A stretch of 64,000 nt of DNA from the NCBI GenBank assembly GCA_004835665.1, contig RBKR01000025.1:620001-684000 (forward strand), given 5' to 3'. Positions 1 through 10,697 of this stretch are shown here, piece by piece. A program made the translations under genes and the position numbers. This DNA is from Phoma sp. XZ068 (taxonomy: Eukaryota > Ascomycota > Dothideomycetes > Pleosporales > Didymellaceae). Position 1 is the stretch's first letter; the number at the start of each line of letters is the position of its first letter. A model generated the notes under the pieces. It was not told where the DNA came from. It saw nothing but the letters and a program-made list of their open reading frames with translations, and did not search any database.

Positions 1-542
1 TGTGGCGAGTAGGCGTAGTTCTCCGGTATGGGCTGTTGTTGCGGAATCGGCTGCAGAGGCTGAGCAGGGTAGGAATTCGAATAGGGGCTTGACGGCGGGG
101 GATACGAAGGCGATGTGCCGTAGCCCTGTGTCTGGTCTGAAGATCGTCTGCGGTTTGAAGGGATGGCGATGGGATTTGATGTCGGTGGTGCTTGCTGGTA
201 CCCTGGGTTTGGCGGGGGGAAGTAGCTTGTCTGCCGCTGCGGGTAGGGCGCTGCGTTTGGGGTCGTGGGGTATGGTGGGTTTGAGTGCGAGCGTGTTCGT
301 TGCTGGGGCGGGTGGTAGCCTGGGTGTAGTTGCCCTGAGTGGGCTGAGCCGTAGGATGACATGGCGTTGAAGTCTTCGGGGTAGAAGAGGCGGTAGGCTA
401 GAAGAAAGTCCGTTTTGGCGGTTGATAATCGCTGCTGTGATGTACGCAGCTCAGTCTTGGCTTGGGCCGATCCTGTTTTCAGGTTCGATGTTCGATGTCG
501 TATGCGGCTGGTCCTGACGTGAATCAACTGCAGATGCGCTTT
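1..542 (-). CDS. Unidentified Pro/Tyr/Gln-rich protein, 3' part cut by window edge
   Basis: The minus strand is open from about 542 to the window edge. Its reading is strongly protein-like: a charged stretch (KTELRTSQQRLSTAK), then TDFLLAYRLFYPEDFNAM, then a low-complexity tail rich in Pro, Tyr, Gln and Ser with repeated PPP, GY and QQQ. A TAG stop in the same frame at 543-545 is also a good splice acceptor (CGGTTAG), so this is probably an internal or last exon; the upstream exon was not found. The plus-strand ORF over the same bases is the shadow of this biased sequence. The tail looks disordered and the family is not recognised. The stop codon lies outside the window. Confidence 0.5.
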
Positions 543-1469
543 CTAACCGAGATGTTGTGAACCGTTCGGACGGGAAGTGTGATGTGCTTTGATAGATTAA
601 TTATGATGCCTGGGCACCGATACATATATCTTCTGTTCGCAAAAGAGCCTCATCACGAGGATATCGCTGTTCAGCCCTGCCAGGCTAACTCGCAACTACA
701 CCGGGGAACTAGACGTTCGTCCAATCGCAGTGCGTCGGAGCAGGCTCAACCCCAGTTTCCGCCACACGGCTGACCGAGGGGACTGTTGAGTCGTCGCAGC
801 CCCTCGCCGGTGAAGCTGCGGGCGCGGGAAGGAGGGCGAGGGCAGGGAACGGGACCGATGACATCAGTTGCTCGGCGGTTCGTGGTAAGCGAGCGCTGGG
901 TGCCTGACTAGCGCGCATTAGGTCCTGACATCTCGTTGGTGGATATGGCAGATGTCGATCCTACCATCGTAAGCATTATTAAAGACGGTAGCGATTGACA
1001 CCTGCGTTATCTTCGACGGCTACTGCGTGCGGGGTGAGCTGACGTTGGTACTGGAAGAATTTGAAGTAATCAAGTAATTGTCAAGACGTGTATTAATCGA
1101 GAATGCTATCGTCGCTCGCATAATCTATGGTTGTACAAGTAAAGGCACATTGAACGCCAGACGCGCCTGCTGATGCCATACGCCGAAGAAGATGAACCGG
1201 CTCGAACTGAACTTCAGCGCTTGAAGTGTGTTCGGAGCGTGCAGTAAGAATGACCCCTGTGCCGATCCGCGGCTTTTGTGTCTGGATTTTGTCCCGTCTA
1301 TGGAGAGCTTCCGCCTAGATCCTGATCCAGCTGAGCCTGGCGTGCTCGATGCGATAATCATGTCCATGAGTGGAGGATGCGGTTCTGAGATTTGCATCCA
1401 AGAGGTGTTGCGTCACGAAGGCGCGTTGCGTACCGTGGTACTCGAGGTAGCCGATGCGTGGCGATTCGC
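543..1469. other. Intergenic spacer, possible missing 5' exon of the first gene
   Basis: This spacer holds only short open frames without family signal. On the minus strand around 710-880 a Ser/Arg/Pro-rich frame could be a 5' exon of the partial gene at 1-542, but I could not join it in frame with confidence. No RNA gene or repeat was seen. Confidence 0.3.
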
Positions 1470-2673
1470 TTAGTTGTAGACTTCGCCAATGTGGCGCTCC
1501 TTCTCAGGCTTCCAGGAACCTAGAACATGTTAGTCGGATCAATGATGTTGGGTGGTAGGATCACGTACCCTCGAAGGCGTGCTTCACAAACGCCATTGGG
1601 TCGTCGTCCTCGCCGGCGCCCATGGTCTTGATGCCAGGGCTGAAGCTGGTGATGGGCAGCACAATGACGTCGCCGACCTTCTTGGGGGCCTTCATGCCGG
1701 TGAAGTGCTCCCAGGTGATGTTGCCCTTGCTGGAGCTCATGTCGAAGTAGTCGGGGTTGTTGAAGAAGCCGAAGATGGAGTCTGTCCAGCGCGCCGGGCC
1801 GGTGAATTCAATGATACCCGTGTGGTCCTTGGTGAGCTTGCCCTCAGCCTTGCGCTTGAGGGTCTCGTGGGTGATGTTTGCCACGACCTCGACCAGGATG
1901 GGGTGGCCGGGCTTCGCCTGCATGGTCCACTGGCAGAACTGGATGCGGCGCGAGTACCACTGGGCCCAGTCTGGGCGGTCAGGGTCGGCCTCGATACCCA
2001 CGACCATGCCGTACGAGTTGGAGGGGACGTCTGCGGGGATCCAGTCGGCGGCGCTCTTCAGGGCCGAGGTGTCAATGTCGGCGTAGATGCCGCCGCGGGC
2101 AAGCAGGATCAGGTAGCGGAAGAAGTCGGCCTTGAGGACGGGCAGTGGCAGGGCGTTGTAGGCCTCGAGGATGTCGGGCAGCGAGGCGTAGAGGTGGCGG
2201 ATGAGGTGGACGGCGACGTTGTCGGTGATGACCTCGTGGACAAAGTTGGGGTGGTGGATGGACCAGCTGGCCTCGGCCTCGCGGAAGGCCTCGCTGAACT
2301 CGCCCTGGGCGGGCGTGTACTTCCACGTCTGCCAGATGTAGGCGGGGAACTTGGAGTCGACGTCGTAGGGGAACTGGTACTCGAGCTGCTGCTTGAGCGG
2401 GCGCGTGCGCAGCTCATCCAGGCTGATCTGCTCCTTGGGCTTCTTGGTGGGCGCGTCGGGGGTGTGGAAGACCTTGTCGGTCTTCTCGGCGGCCTTTTTG
2501 GCGGCCTCGGCCTTTGCGGCGGCCTCCTTGGGGTTCACCCACGGGCTGGGCTTGGGCAGGTCGTGGGCGTTCTTGAACGTGGGCGACTTGTTGCTGGTGT
2601 GGTGCGACTTGAACATGAAGAAGAGCGTGAGGCAGGCCAGCGACAGCACGAGGGCCTTCTTGAAGGTGAGCAT
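1470..2673 (-). CDS. OCH1: Och1-like initiation-specific alpha-1,6-mannosyltransferase (GT32)
   Basis: Two exons: 1569-2673 and 1470-1519, with intron 1520-1568 (GTACGT donor, TTCTAG acceptor). The product is 384 residues. The start is ATG at 2673 because it begins a type II signal anchor (about residues 6-20); 29 in-frame codons upstream are Pro/Arg/Ala-rich leader. A Lys/Ala-rich stem (about 45-80) leads to the glycosyltransferase domain with FPAYIWQTWK, the acceptor-side segment LKADFFRYLILLARGG and the DxD metal/nucleotide-sugar motif as ADID at 198-201. The short second exon supplies the conserved tail SWKPEKERHIGEVYN, which confirms the intron. Och1 adds the first alpha-1,6-mannose to the core N-glycan in the cis-Golgi. 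Length is normal for filamentous fungi. A HOC1-type paralogue is the main alternative. Confidence 0.88.
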
Positions 2674-5600
2674 GGCGGCGGTGTCGGGGGAGACGGGGGC
2701 GACGAGACGGGAGCCTGCAGAGGCGCGCGGGGGACGTGACGCTCGCAGAGCAGAGGGCACAGAGGGAAGACGCTGTGGTGCGGACGGCGCGGGGGACGAC
2801 AGCTGTGGTGAGGCCGGCGCGGGAGACAGCTGTGGTGAGGCCGGCTGGGCTACGCTGTCCTTATCCGTCGCCGCTGCGTGATGACCCGAACAGAGCGCGC
2901 TGCTTCCGGCAATTGCGAACAGGCGGAGGGACGGGCGGCAGACTCGCAGTCACAGGAGGTCGGCGCGGGGACAACTGACAAAATCCGAGGGAGACACGGC
3001 GGGCAGGACGTGAAGTGCAGGCGACGGGGGTTTTGTTGGGCATGCTGTCGGCTGTTTTCTTCAAGGGCAGTTCGGTGCAGGGGTTGTTTCACACGCCCCC
3101 CGGCTGCGCTACCATGGTAGATGCACCGCTTAGCAGCGCCTAGCCTGCGCCCGCGCCCAGAATAGTCCTGCCTCCAGCCGTCCTGCGCTCTGACAGCCAT
3201 GCGACTGGAGCAAAGGGAGTGCATTGCGCTGTCGTTGCCTGCAGTGACGAAGCCGACTGCTCTCCGCGAATCGTGCCATTCGTGCTCATCATGCCATCTG
3301 CTCTAGCACACACGTCTCCGCGATGAGTGCTGCCTGGTTATTCAGCTATCCGTACTGATGCTAATCATGGAACTGAATGCACCTCAATCGGCTATCGCGA
3401 GTCCGGGCTAGTGAAGCGGCCGCCACGCGTTCACCTCCATCAAACTCCGACACTGTCGAACCAACACAACGTCACTGCACGCACTGCTCTGACGCGGCCG
3501 TCGAGCCACTTGACACCCTCACAAGCTCCGCAGAATGCTTATCGTAGTCACTGCAGTGATCTTATCATTGACACTGCAGCAATATCACCCTCCTCGCTGC
3601 AGTGCTGCTATCAGTAATGCGCACCTTGCTGCAAGGTCCGCAAGGCTGCACTCTGCTATCGTCGCACAGCTTGCTCCCTTGACTGCCGTTCGCAGCTGGC
3701 CAAGCGAATTACGCGGCACCGCCCTGCCCTGAAACCTAGCTCTCCCGGCTCCTCTCGCGCACAACCGCAGCCTCTTTTCCCGACCCTCTCCAGCCTATGA
3801 AACCGTGACGCTCCATGCAGCTGCACTGCACAATCGTATATAAACCTGCAGCTCCTCCCCGAAGCTGACTTCACTGGTTGCCGGGAGGCCACTTGTTCCG
3901 TCGTCAGCGCAGCCCGCAGCCACGCCGCCGGACGCACCACTCCGACTGGTGGATGTCAATCGCCCATTATCAGCTTCTTGCACAATCGCACAATCTGCCG
4001 CCGCGGCGCTCCTTGCGACGTGCGAGGCTGCTGGACCCAGCGGTGGAGACGTCATGGTTCCGGACCGGCCCCAGGAACGCCAGCGCGGTTTTGGATGTTG
4101 TTCTGGAAGGCTGGTTAGAGCCGCTTTTTCCGCTCCAGGCCCATTGTTCTCCACACTCCATGGGCAGTATCCTGACAAGGCCATTGTCTGGTCTGCAGTC
4201 TCCTTTCACCTCCCTCTCCTTTCATATTCCTCTCCTTTCATATTCCTCACCTTTCATATTCCTCACCTTTCTCTCGTCGAGTCAATTGAAATCCTGAATG
4301 TGGACCCTCATCTCACCGCACTCGCCTTCGTATCCATCTCGTATCACGCTTGTCTCCTCCCCTTTCTGGCTCGCCTACCGTCCGCGTCTCCACAGCAGAG
4401 ATAACGGCCGCTGACTGATGCAATGGGAGCGGTCACTTGCAGCACGACAGCGCTCGTCAGATCTCGTCATTCGACGTGATTATTCTTGTAGACCTACAGT
4501 ATTCCTTGCGCTGTAATAGATGTTCGTTCATGCGCCAGCCTCATTCCGTTTTCCATCGTGTGAGACAAAGAAACTACCTAACAAAGACTAACTTGACCAA
4601 CACAAAACCTTCACCTTTCAAAAACACCGAGCACCGCATCAACATCTCTTTCGCAATTTAGCTTACCACTACGCCGTCAATCCTCAAGCCGCTAAATCTA
4701 ATACCACCCCAACTTCCACTCCCCAGCCAATCAGATCCCGCCCCCGAGTAACGGTTATGTTTCTATTTAGCGGGTGAATCCACACTTTCACTAAACTGCC
4801 GCTTTGGGTAGGTTGGTAGCGTGTTTCACCTCTTCTCTTGTTTCAGCTCAGCTCTTTGTAGTGCGTGCAGTAATTAGATGGAAAGGAAGACTTTTGTAGT
4901 TTGTGGATTTCGTATAGTCTTGCAGTCTGCTTTTTGTAGGATGCGTGTTGTCTGCTTATTGGTTTATGCTGGACAAGTTGGAGGAAGGTGGGGGTACACG
5001 GTGTAAGATTTACTTGTAAGGGCAGATAGTGCAGCGCTGATCCAGCGCGAGTTTCGTATCTTAGTCTTGCGTTCAGTGTATTAGTACCATATTTGTTCGT
5101 GGTATCGCGGTGGATGGCCGGCCTTAACGTGATGGCTTTGATAGCGACGCATAGCGATGACAGTGGTATGCTTGTATGTGGGACGGAAATGAACGTTGGC
5201 GGTTTCGGTACTACTAAGCTTTTAACATTATTTCGAGATTCTATGTCATGACTATACGTGGGGAATAAAATGAGTGTTCTCAACATTCATATATGCCGTG
5301 GTACTTGTATCTCTACACTCTGCAAGAGCTTAACCAATCAGGTAAATGCGCGCAATACCATATACAATCGCAAGAAGCTACCCATCTCGGCGAAAGAAGC
5401 TGGCCTCATGTGCCATTCATTGTGTCCTGCTTCCTTGAACGCCTTGGCCGAGCATCTTGCTCCACTGGCCAGCAGCGTGTCAGGATGAACTCGGGACCCA
5501 TGATGTCTAGCATCATCTATACGAGCCAACGTCCAACCAGCTGAAGATATGTGTCTTTCGGTGTTGAGAGATTCAAGCACAACATAGTGATTGTACTGAT

Positions 5601-5815
5601 ACCAATACTTATAAGCGAGGGCCAGAGGATATCAAAGATGTCGAGATGGTTCGGCTGCTCGAGATCTGATTGGCCTGCCAACCGCCAAACACAAGTGTGA
5701 AACGCAATCCTTCGTGTGCATCCCACCTTCCCGTGCATCAAACGCAGACCACATCATTCGCGATTGAATTCCCTGTCTCTATGCACTTCCCCATACAACC
5801 TTCTCACCGAAACCA
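2674..5815. other. 3.1-kb intergenic region
   Basis: The first ~600 bases are GC-rich and act presumably as the Och1 promoter and 5' leader. A TATA-like CGTATATAAACC lies near 3835 on the plus strand, but no convincing reading frame follows it. A 16-base tandem repeat lies at 4215-4270. A 147-codon minus-strand frame (4843-5286) has no family signal and is not called. Confidence 0.4.
4215..4270. repeat. Pyrimidine-rich 16-bp tandem repeat
   Basis: Three copies of a 16-base unit close to TCTCCTTTCATATTCC (4215-4230, 4231-4246, 4247-4262) plus half a copy, differing at one or two bases. Simple repeat in a spacer; no function is evident. Confidence 0.85.
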
Positions 5816-7027
5816 ATGCCATCAGCTGCCGCCGTGCTGAAGCCACTCTTCGGCACCTTAGCTGGCATCGTTGGCATCTACGCAGTCTTTATCTCTCTTC
5901 TTACTATTCCTATCCTGCAAGATCATGTCATTTACCTGCATCGTGTAACGCTCACATGGTTTCAAGATGTGAATGTACCGGAGCAATGGGGATTTTTGCG
6001 CAATCAAGTCACTCCGTTTCACTTGAAGACACCCGACGGCGAAACGCTGCACGCATGGCACGTTTTGCCGTTGGAAGTATATCATCAAAATCAAAATGAG
6101 CTTCGCAATGAGCCAACACTCTTGTGTGAAGATATTGAGCAACGTCTTTCGTTTAAACTGTTGAAGGATGACCCCACCGCACAGCTCATCTTATATCTGC
6201 ACGGGGCAGCAGGAACATTAGGCTCGGGCTGGAGACCGCAGAGCTATCGAGCATTATCCGCAGCATCTACGAACATCCACGTTCTCGTCATCGACTATCG
6301 TGGCTTCGGCAGTAGTACTGGCTGGCCTTCAGAAGCCGGCCTTCTCACAGACGCTCTTACTCTCGTCAATTTCGCTACTCAAACAGCAGGCGTGCCACCA
6401 GAGCGAATAGTCCTATTTGCCCAATCCATCGGTACAGCCGTTGCATTATCGCTCACCCACCACCTTGCCATGCAATCACCCCCTGTACTATTCGCAGGCA
6501 CCGTACTAGTCGCACCATTCGCGGACGTTGCGTCATTGACGAAGACCTACAAAGTAGCTGGCACAATCCCTCTACTATCCCCAATAGCATTCTTCCCCAA
6601 ACTCCTCACACTTCTGAACCACTTCATCGTCAGCAAGTGGCCGTCACAGGAAAAGCTAGCCAGCCTTATCCGCCACCTCGACTCCCTCAAACTCCCAGAC
6701 CGTAAACGCAAATACGACATCACCCTCATCCACGCCGAAGACGACTACGACATCCCAACCGCACACTCCGACGTGCTTTTCTGGCACGCTGTGAACGCCA
6801 CACTGGACGGCGAATCCATGACGTTCGACAGCCTGGAACAGCGGAAAGTCAGTGAGAGGGTTCCGCTTGGTGCGGGGGGATGGGAAATGGAGTGGCGGGG
6901 CAAAGGCGGTGTTATTAGGGAGCAGATTGTGGAGTATGGGATGCATGATCGGATTATGAGTTATCCGGTTGTGAGTCTTGCTGTTGCGAGGGCTTTTCAT
7001 AGTCAAGATGAGATAGTAGAAGAATGA
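5816..7027 (+). CDS. ABHD12/BEM46-like alpha/beta hydrolase, membrane-anchored
   Basis: Single exon, 403 residues, ATG at 5816. An N-terminal hydrophobic segment (about residues 11-35) suggests a membrane anchor. The hydrolase core shows the oxyanion segment LILYLHGAAGTLGSG (about 124-138), DYRGFGSSTGWPSE (160-173), the nucleophile elbow AQSIG with Ser204, a likely acid in HAEDDYDIP and a late His in GMHDRI. These are the hallmarks of the ABHD12/ABHD13/BEM46 group of serine hydrolases, several of which act on lysophospholipids or acylglycerols. The first glycine of the usual GxSxG is Ala202, which is uncommon but tolerated in this fold. Substrate is not predictable from the sequence. Confidence 0.8.
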   Translation: MPSAAAVLKPLFGTLAGIVGIYAVFISLLTIPILQDHVIYLHRVTLTWFQDVNVPEQWGFLRNQVTPFHLKTPDGETLHAWHVLPLEVYHQNQNELRNEPTLLCEDIEQRLSFKLLKDDPTAQLILYLHGAAGTLGSGWRPQSYRALSAASTNIHVLVIDYRGFGSSTGWPSEAGLLTDALTLVNFATQTAGVPPERIVLFAQSIGTAVALSLTHHLAMQSPPVLFAGTVLVAPFADVASLTKTYKVAGTIPLLSPIAFFPKLLTLLNHFIVSKWPSQEKLASLIRHLDSLKLPDRKRKYDITLIHAEDDYDIPTAHSDVLFWHAVNATLDGESMTFDSLEQRKVSERVPLGAGGWEMEWRGKGGVIREQIVEYGMHDRIMSYPVVSLAVARAFHSQDEIVEE

Positions 7028-8176
7028 TATAGAGCGTTCATTGGGCATCATGAATATCTCGTTTTACATCTGTCCCAGCACAGACACGGTTCCCGCTCAC
7101 CTCATGATTGTGTTCATCTGTACTTCGGTGGGGCAATGTATCCTCGTGAGGCTTATTCCTTACATGGCTTGTACTCGAATCTCATATTCAGTCCTATGGA
7201 TATCGCCTGTGCAGTTTCTTTCTGCTGGACCAGACACCGCGACGTAACCACCGATAACATCCTTTTCTTTGATTGAAGGGTCAGTCAAGATGACAGAAAC
7301 GGCGTACAGCTCTGCGCAGCTGTTCATAGCTGCTATATCAATCGATAGCATCACATCGAGTGTTATGACAGAAGCAACGAAAGGAAACATGCCATGATGT
7401 TGGCACGTTGATTGTAGACAAGGGAAGTATGAACGGAGGGACGGTTTCTTTGCTTCTAAGCGAGTCTCAAACATCTTGTGTGGTGTTGCAGTCCTCTTGG
7501 CCGAGGCTATCGTGTTGACAAGGTTCAAGGGGCGACTACTCTCGCCAAAGATTACCACATACCTGAGTTGTCAAGAGAAGAGATTGATTGAGTGATGGAC
7601 TATAGAGCCGAACGATATTCTACGTAGATGGACCTGTTCGGTACCTTTAAACATGAGTATGATGGATGTCATGCATGGATGGTGTCTGCATAATGTCAAT
7701 GTCTTGATACTATGTCTTCCTTGCCGTGACGTTTGCTTTGGCTACAGGAGGGGATTACAGTCGACAATGCGCCCGCCATAGGATATGTCGACTTTGGCAA
7801 GGTACACGGCTAATCATGAAGTCCAGCTAAGAAATTATTCAACCCAGAAGATATGGTTTGTGTATATTGTTTCTAGAGTGGTCTTCTGCTGTGGTTGTCG
7901 ATTCTTGGTCACAGTGGCAGGTCGTATTGGAGCAGGGCCCGGCTCCGTGCTGCCGGATAAAGTCATTGTAGGTTCTCGAAGACATACGCTATTCATTATA
8001 AAAGGCAATGGACCTGAAATTAGTCGCTAGGCCCGACTTATGTATATGGAACTATGAACAGTATAGTTGTTCAGACCCAGAGTACATCCGAGAAGCCATA
8101 TTTCCATTCCATTGAACACGACCGATGCCTCTCCCAACACGCATCGAATACTCCACGATATCAGCGCTTCCCGTCG
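7028..8176. other. Intergenic spacer
   Basis: About 1.15 kb between the hydrolase and the small membrane protein. Only short frames without family signal on either strand; no repeat or RNA gene seen. Confidence 0.4.
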
Positions 8177-8512
8177 TTACACCTTGTCCATTCTGTTCTC
8201 TTTGCAATAATCCATGCACCTCCCACAAGGCCGGCCCTCATGCCCGCCCCCTCGCTTCCCTTTGCACCCCGAGCACAGTATGCAAATGCAGTAGAGGCCT
8301 GTCTCATCTTGCGATTTTCGAGTAACCCCTCTCTCCTTGCGCTTTTTGTGCCGCCAGCGCAACAGGTATATTGCAACCAAGAGAAATAAAACCATCAGAG
8401 CGCCGAAACCAGCACTGAGACCAAATGCCAGCGACAGCTTACTGATATCCCGTTTGACGTAACGAGAGAGCTTGATTGTGGAGGGTAGAACATGATCGAG
8501 GGAAGGGCCCAT
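8177..8512 (-). CDS. Small single-pass membrane protein, Cys-rich tail
   Basis: A 111-codon frame starting at the ATG at 8512; the frame is open further upstream, but the first possible codon there is TTG. It has one clear transmembrane helix (SLAFGLSAGFGALMVLFLLV) followed at once by a basic stop-transfer segment (RWRHKKRKERG). The C-terminal tail contains three CxxC-like pairs (CICILC, CSGC, CGRC), and the domain order suggests a short outside segment and a cytosolic Cys-rich tail. No family is recognised. The gene is supported by the well-formed helix and stop-transfer boundary rather than homology. It could be a chance frame. Confidence 0.45.
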   Translation of the reverse strand: MGPSLDHVLPSTIKLSRYVKRDISKLSLAFGLSAGFGALMVLFLLVAIYLLRWRHKKRKERGVTRKSQDETGLYCICILCSGCKGKRGGGHEGRPCGRCMDYCKENRMDKV

Positions 8513-8880
8513 GATGGCGCTTGTGGGAATAACCTTGTGAGTGGGAAGGTGTTGCGTTTGAGAGGCCAGCGTGCGAGTTGCTTTTGGGTGCAAAAACTCA
8601 AGGAACAAGAGTTGGGAAGCGTCGAGCGTAAGCCTCAGAAGCGCCTCGGCTGGTGCTTGTCTGTTATGGCACGCGGGATAGTACAGCGGCGGCTTTCCTC
8701 TTTGCAGTTAGCGACGTAAGCGCACTATGACAGACTAGGAAGGTAGTGTGATGTAAAGATCTCTCAGATAGGCATTATAAGGCGAATACCTCGTAAATGT
8801 GTGGAAGAGTCTTGGTAAGTCAGAGTATGAAGTGTGCCTTGCGATAACGAACCTCTTCTGCCTGCGACTGTGGTGCTTGG
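8513..8880. other. Short intergenic spacer
   Basis: About 370 bases between the small membrane protein and the 3' end of the permease gene. Nothing recognisable. Confidence 0.4.
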
Positions 8881-10697
8881 CTAATCCTCACCGGCCAGTG
8901 GTATATTGAAAGTTCGCTTTCCACGTATAGACCAGTGCCCCAAGCTCATGAGCACCACAGCCCCGAATATGGGCCCCGCATAATTCATGTTGTCCTTTGT
9001 GACTGGGAGTACCTGTGGAAAGGGCATCCAGAGGACGACATAGACCAGATAGCTTAGCGCAAAGACATTGACGGGTATGCCAAGTCTACCCATCGTAAAG
9101 GGACCATACAAAGGAGCAGGTCCTCGAAATTTGCGCAGCAGGATGAACAAGATGGGGAAGAAATATGAAACATGTAAAGCAAGTGCTTGGAGTGAGATCA
9201 AGGCGTTGAACGCCGTTGCACTGGCAATGTAGATCAGGGAGAGACAGATGACAATCGTGGTAATGAGCAGAAGGGCGTTGAGCGGCAGTTGAAGGGTAGA
9301 ATTTATCTACAGACATATGTTAGCCAAGTACTTTTGATGTTTGAACTCTCGACGCTCCACTCACTTGTGCGAAGATTTTTGAGAACGGAAGACCGTTGTC
9401 CTTGGCGAAGACCCAAACAAGGCGGGATACCGATGCAAAGATATTGAAAGCCGCAAAGAAAATGATGACAGCCATCAGCGCAACTAAGGCGTTGGCGACA
9501 GACTTGGAGCCAGTTGCGCCATACAAAACCCATAGAATCGGGAGTGGTGTAGATACTACATTCTCAAGAGGGCCGAGGTAGAAGAGCAAAACGGTCGCAA
9601 AGGCAACCAGCATGACTGAGTTGACAGTGCATGTCAGAATTATGCTACGAGGAACTCGAAGTCGAGCCTTCTTGACTTCATCGCCTGTACATATGTTAGA
9701 CACAGAAAACACTCCCTCGTCATATGCTTACACATATGCAGGACACTGTCGGCACCTGTCACCGAAAACGTCATACTGAGTAGGCCTAGACCCCAAGAAA
9801 TGCCTGGATTATCCCAGCCTGAGACGTCGGTTGTTAGTGTCTTGAAAACAAATTCTGAGCTGCTGCGCGTCCCCATTGCAATCAGAACAGCGACATATAC
9901 AATGAACAGTCCAATATGGAGGATGCCGCCTACCGCCTCGAAAGGTGTCAACAGCTTTCGAAACCAGAGGTTACATAGAATAGGTATAACCATGACGGCT
10001 ATCATTATCAAGCTTGTGTGCCACCGCTCTGGCACATAATTTTCATTGTTGAAGATGGCCATAGACGTGAGCATGTTTGCCAGCAGTGATGGAGGTCCAC
10101 CGCAGGCGAAGCACCAGGCAGCAACGGTGATCCAACCTGCCAAAACGTTAGTTGATTGTCTTGTGCATCTTTGGGTGTTGTGTAACCTTGTAATAGCCCC
10201 CAAAAGCGGGGAGCAAAAGGCGCAAATTGGGCAGACCAGCGATACTGCGCACCCACCGTCGGATCTCTGTATTCATTAGACATCAAAACAATACAATGAT
10301 CGGATTGTTCTATTACATTGAGGCCAGCTCCGCTAGCGAGAATCCAACAGCGCAGGCCCCTAGCCCAGCGAGTATTGATCCGTAAAATATGGACGCAGGA
10401 CCGCCATTAGTGAGCGCAAATTGGAAGGTAACAGCAAAAGATTCCCAGGACGCGAGGATGATAATACCGAAGTTGATCACAGACACCAAGTTGATGTAGC
10501 GCTACGATTGTGGTGAGTCAAGTGAATCAGTGCAGCCCAGCATTGCGGTAGCATACCTCGAAACCATTAATCGGATGCTTCTCTGAGGATGGAAGATGAC
10601 GCTGTACATCCTGTTCCTTTCCTTGCAAAGTTGGGTCGTGTTCTGAGATTTCAGGCCCGTTGCTAACCTTATTGTTGAAGTCGAACATGTTGCTCAT
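8881..10697 (-). CDS. APC-superfamily permease (GABA/choline/polyamine type)
   Basis: Six exons rebuilt by frame: 10557-10697, 10317-10501, 10187-10266, 9732-10136, 9365-9684 and 8881-9306; all phases close, giving 518 residues. The N-terminal tail is hydrophilic. Family landmarks follow: RYINLVSVINFGIIILASWE at the first helix, SLAELASIDPTVGAQYRWSA, the loop VTGADSVLHMCDEVKKARLR and the late APLYGPFTMGRLG. This pattern matches fungal Uga4/Hnm1-type amino-acid, GABA or choline transporters with about 12 helices. Intron 4 is placed at GTAAGC so that Cys joins HM and DEV, as in relatives. The gene faces the permease at 13167 across a 2.5-kb divergent promoter region. Substrate cannot be fixed from sequence alone. 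Confidence 0.85.

Noticed and set aside
1552..2739. Plus-strand 395-codon Gly/Val/Leu-rich frame
   Set aside because: Antisense shadow of the Och1-like gene, whose minus-strand exon has clear family motifs and a confirmed second exon.
4843..5286. Minus-strand 147-codon frame
   Set aside because: No domain-like segment, unusual composition and no promoter or splice context; most likely chance.
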